Assembly: GCA_963758845.1 (NCBI GenBank)
Contig: CAVWWX010000002.1
Span: forward strand, 1,922,001 to 1,986,000
DNA from: JBDTSW01 sp963758845
GTDB taxonomy: Bacteria > Actinomycetota > Thermoleophilia > Solirubrobacterales > 70-9
DNA length: 64,000 nt
Direction: 5' to 3'
In this document: piece by piece, positions 62,252 to 64,000 of the stretch
Position numbering within the stretch: position 1 is the first letter of the stretch
Layout: the number at the start of each line of letters is the position of its first letter
Position numbers and translations under genes: made by a program
The notes under the pieces: model-generated
Told to the model about the DNA's origin: nothing
Databases searched by the model: none
Seen by the model: the letters and a program-made list of their open reading frames with translations, nothing else

Positions 62252-63982
62252 CTAGCCGGCCGTCGGCCGGGCCTCGGGGTGCTCGCGATACCACTCGATC
62301 GCGCGTCGGAGCCCCGCCTCGAGGTCGACAGCGGGCGTCCAGCCACAGCGCTCTCGGATCTTGGTGGAATCGACCCATTGGCGGTCGATCTCCCCCTCGG
62401 GGTTGCCGCCGCCGCGGATGTCGGGCTCGACGCCGGTGCCGGCCAGCCGGGCGACCGTGGCGACGACCTCGCCGACCGAGTGGGGCTCGCCGCCACCGGC
62501 GTTGAACGCCTCGCCGCGGACGTCGTCGCGGTCCAGCCCGGCGGCGATCGCGAGGTAGGCCGACGCCGCGTCGGAGACGTAGAGGAAGTCGCGCTGGGGC
62601 GTGCCGTCCGAGCGGATGACCGGCGGGCGGCCGTCCAACGCGGCGCAGACGGCCTCCGGGACCAGTCGCGAGAAGTTGAGGTCGCCCCCTCCGTAGATGT
62701 TCGCGAAGCGGGTGACGGCGACGGGCAGGCTGTAGGAATGCCAGTAGCTGCGGGCGATGATGTCCGCGGCGGCCTTGGACGCCTCGTACGGGGCGCTGGC
62801 CCGGAGCGGATAGTCCTCGCGATAAGGGAGCCGCTCGTGGGCGCCATAGGCCTTGTCAGAGGACGCGACGACGACCCGCCCGACGCCGGCGCGCCGGCAG
62901 GCCTCGAGAACCGTCCAGGTGCCGCGGACGTTGGTCTCGAACGCGCGGACCGGCGAGGCCGGGACGTCGCCGACGATCGCGTCAGCCGCCAAGTGAAAGA
63001 CGGCTGACACGCGGCGGCTGGACAGGAGGCGCTCGATCTGCTCGCCGTTGGTCAGGTCCCCCGACACATCCTCGACGTCGCCTTCGACGCCTAGGAGCTG
63101 AAGTGTCGAGACGGGCCGCTCGGGGCGGTGCTTGTCGAGCGAGACGACGGCATGTCCTTCCTCCAAGAGCGCCTTGGCAACCCACGCCCCCGCGAAGCCG
63201 CGCGCCCCCGTGACGAGCGCGACCTCAGCCGTCATCCACGTCACCCACGGGGCGCGGCGGTCCCAGACCGCCCAGGGCGCCTGGCCCTGCTCCCAGAGAT
63301 CGTTCAACACGACCGCGTCCTTGTAGGTGTCCATGCAGTCCCAGAAGCCGGTGTGGCGGTAGGCGTTCAGCTGGCCCTCCGCGGCAACACGGCGCAGCGG
63401 CGCCTCCTCGAGGACGCTGGTCGCCTCGACGTAGGAGAGGAACTCCGGCTCGACGCACATGAACCCGCCGTTGATCCAGGACTCAAGCCGCGGCTTCTCG
63501 TCGAAGCCGGTGATTCGCTCGGCGTCGTCGATCACCGCGATGCCCCACTGGCTGTAGGGGCGAACGACGGTCATCGTCGCGATCCGCTCGGCGCGCCGGT
63601 GCGCCGCCGCAAGGGCCGCGAGGTCGATGTCGGCCACGCCGTCCGCGTAGGTCAGGCAGAAGGGCCCCTCGGCCAGATGGTCCGCGGCCAGCGCCAGCCT
63701 GCCGCCGGTCGGGGTCTCGAGGCCCGTGTCGACACAGGCGATATCGATCTCCTCGGGCCAGTCGGCCTCGGCGACGAACTCCTCGATCATCTCGCCCAGG
63801 TAACCCGTCAGCAGCACGAATCGCCGCAGGCCCTGCGCCGCGTAGATCCGCATGACGTGCCACAGGATCGGCCGACCGCCGATCTCGACGAGCGCCTTCG
63901 GGATCGCGTGCGTGCGCTCCTGCAGGCGGGTACCGCGTCCTCCGCAGAGGATCGCGACCGGCCCAAGAGCCGGCTGGCTCAA
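62252..63982 (-). CDS. Fused glucose-1-phosphate cytidylyltransferase / CDP-glucose 4,6-dehydratase-like protein
   Basis: One frame of 576 residues holds two enzymes. Residues 1 to about 240 are an RfbF-type nucleotidyltransferase: ILCGGRGTRLQERTHAIPKA, LLTGYLGEMIEEFV, FCLTYADGVADIDL and YRHTGFWDCMDTYKD. Residues from about 252 are an extended SDR of RfbG type: VALVTGARGFAGAWV, HLAADAIVGD, YEASKAAADI for the catalytic Tyr-Lys, ANIYGGGDLNFSRLVPE and RDFLYVSDAASAYL. They are joined by the linker WDRRAPWVTWM. These two enzymes normally come from adjacent genes rfbF and rfbG. A one-base shift would give a stop and an ATG overlap at the joint, so the fusion may be natural or an indel effect. TTG at 63982. 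Role in surface polysaccharide deoxysugars is inferred. Confidence 0.83.
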   Translation of the reverse strand: MSQPALGPVAILCGGRGTRLQERTHAIPKALVEIGGRPILWHVMRIYAAQGLRRFVLLTGYLGEMIEEFVAEADWPEEIDIACVDTGLETPTGGRLALAADHLAEGPFCLTYADGVADIDLAALAAAHRRAERIATMTVVRPYSQWGIAVIDDAERITGFDEKPRLESWINGGFMCVEPEFLSYVEATSVLEEAPLRRVAAEGQLNAYRHTGFWDCMDTYKDAVVLNDLWEQGQAPWAVWDRRAPWVTWMTAEVALVTGARGFAGAWVAKALLEEGHAVVSLDKHRPERPVSTLQLLGVEGDVEDVSGDLTNGEQIERLLSSRRVSAVFHLAADAIVGDVPASPVRAFETNVRGTWTVLEACRRAGVGRVVVASSDKAYGAHERLPYREDYPLRASAPYEASKAAADIIARSYWHSYSLPVAVTRFANIYGGGDLNFSRLVPEAVCAALDGRPPVIRSDGTPQRDFLYVSDAASAYLAIAAGLDRDDVRGEAFNAGGGEPHSVGEVVATVARLAGTGVEPDIRGGGNPEGEIDRQWVDSTKIRERCGWTPAVDLEAGLRRAIEWYREHPEARPTAG

Positions 63983-64000
63983 CCGCCCGCGACGGCGGGC

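Overview
The window reads as one chromosomal stretch of a high-GC (about 70% by eye) Gram-positive bacterium. I infer an actinomycete of the class Thermoleophilia (Solirubrobacterales-like). The evidence is an actinobacterial-type integration host factor (mihF), a GatD-type lipid II amidotransferase, frequent GTG/TTG starts, RNase J together with RNase Y, and the order ftsK - RodZ-like - cinA - recA - recX - rny - miaB - miaA - dapF. The lineage is an inference; no rRNA is present. Most genes lie on the minus strand in long, tightly packed operons with stop/start overlaps.

Layout. 1-4801: end of gatD, dut, hflX, a GH114-like exported protein, an NAD-dependent epimerase and a small SRPBCC protein. 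4829-15902 (minus): glutamate decarboxylase, ridA, dapL, dapF, miaA, miaB, a membrane cytochrome c, rny, recX, recA and thpR. 16104-19641: accessory block (two VOC proteins, an NTF2-like protein, a methyltransferase, an epoxide hydrolase) that separates recA/thpR from cinA. 19647-24165: cinA, a RodZ-like protein, ftsK. 24524-26826 (plus): an OmpR-type two-component system, followed by an 11-bp direct-repeat operator and a possible small RNA. 26843-36707 (minus): exported metallopeptidase, rnj, dapA, amidase, dapB, M16 peptidase, pnp. 36815-37567: a plus-strand methyltransferase that splits the usual rpsO-pnp pair. 37620-45449 (minus): rimP-nusA-infB-DUF503-rbfA-nrnA-truB-ribF-rpsO translation operon. 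45598-48936: mihF-gmk-rpoZ-coaBC-TPR-dtd. 49015-58828: complete pyrimidine operon (pyrR-pyrB-pyrC-isochorismatase-like-carA-small ORF-carB-pyrK-pyrD) behind a PyrR-binding RNA hairpin. 58944-63982: membrane protein, alpha/beta hydrolase, rnz, tRNA-Arg(CCG), lipoprotein, and a fused sugar-nucleotide enzyme.

How the genes work together. dapA, dapB, dapL and dapF make the aminotransferase branch of lysine/meso-diaminopimelate synthesis; dapF here lacks both classical catalytic cysteines. The pyr cluster makes UMP from bicarbonate, glutamine and aspartate. The rimP-rpsO and pnp/rnj/rny genes cover translation initiation, transcription elongation and RNA decay.

Sequence quality. Nine apparent single-base frame breaks fall in ridA, miaA (2), the cytochrome c gene, rny (2), nusA and infB (2); eight are one extra base. 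Several of these genes are essential, so I read this as assembly or sequencing indels, not gene decay. These genes are given as single entries with the break positions stated.

I found no CRISPR array, phage, transposase or defence island. The most novel-looking signals are a 45-bp element with fixed ends and a variable core in front of both nusA and carA, a coupled 45-residue ORF between carA and carB, a palindromic repeat read through in frame inside carB, a Ser/Ser DapF, and a candidate two-component-controlled small RNA at 26714-26826.
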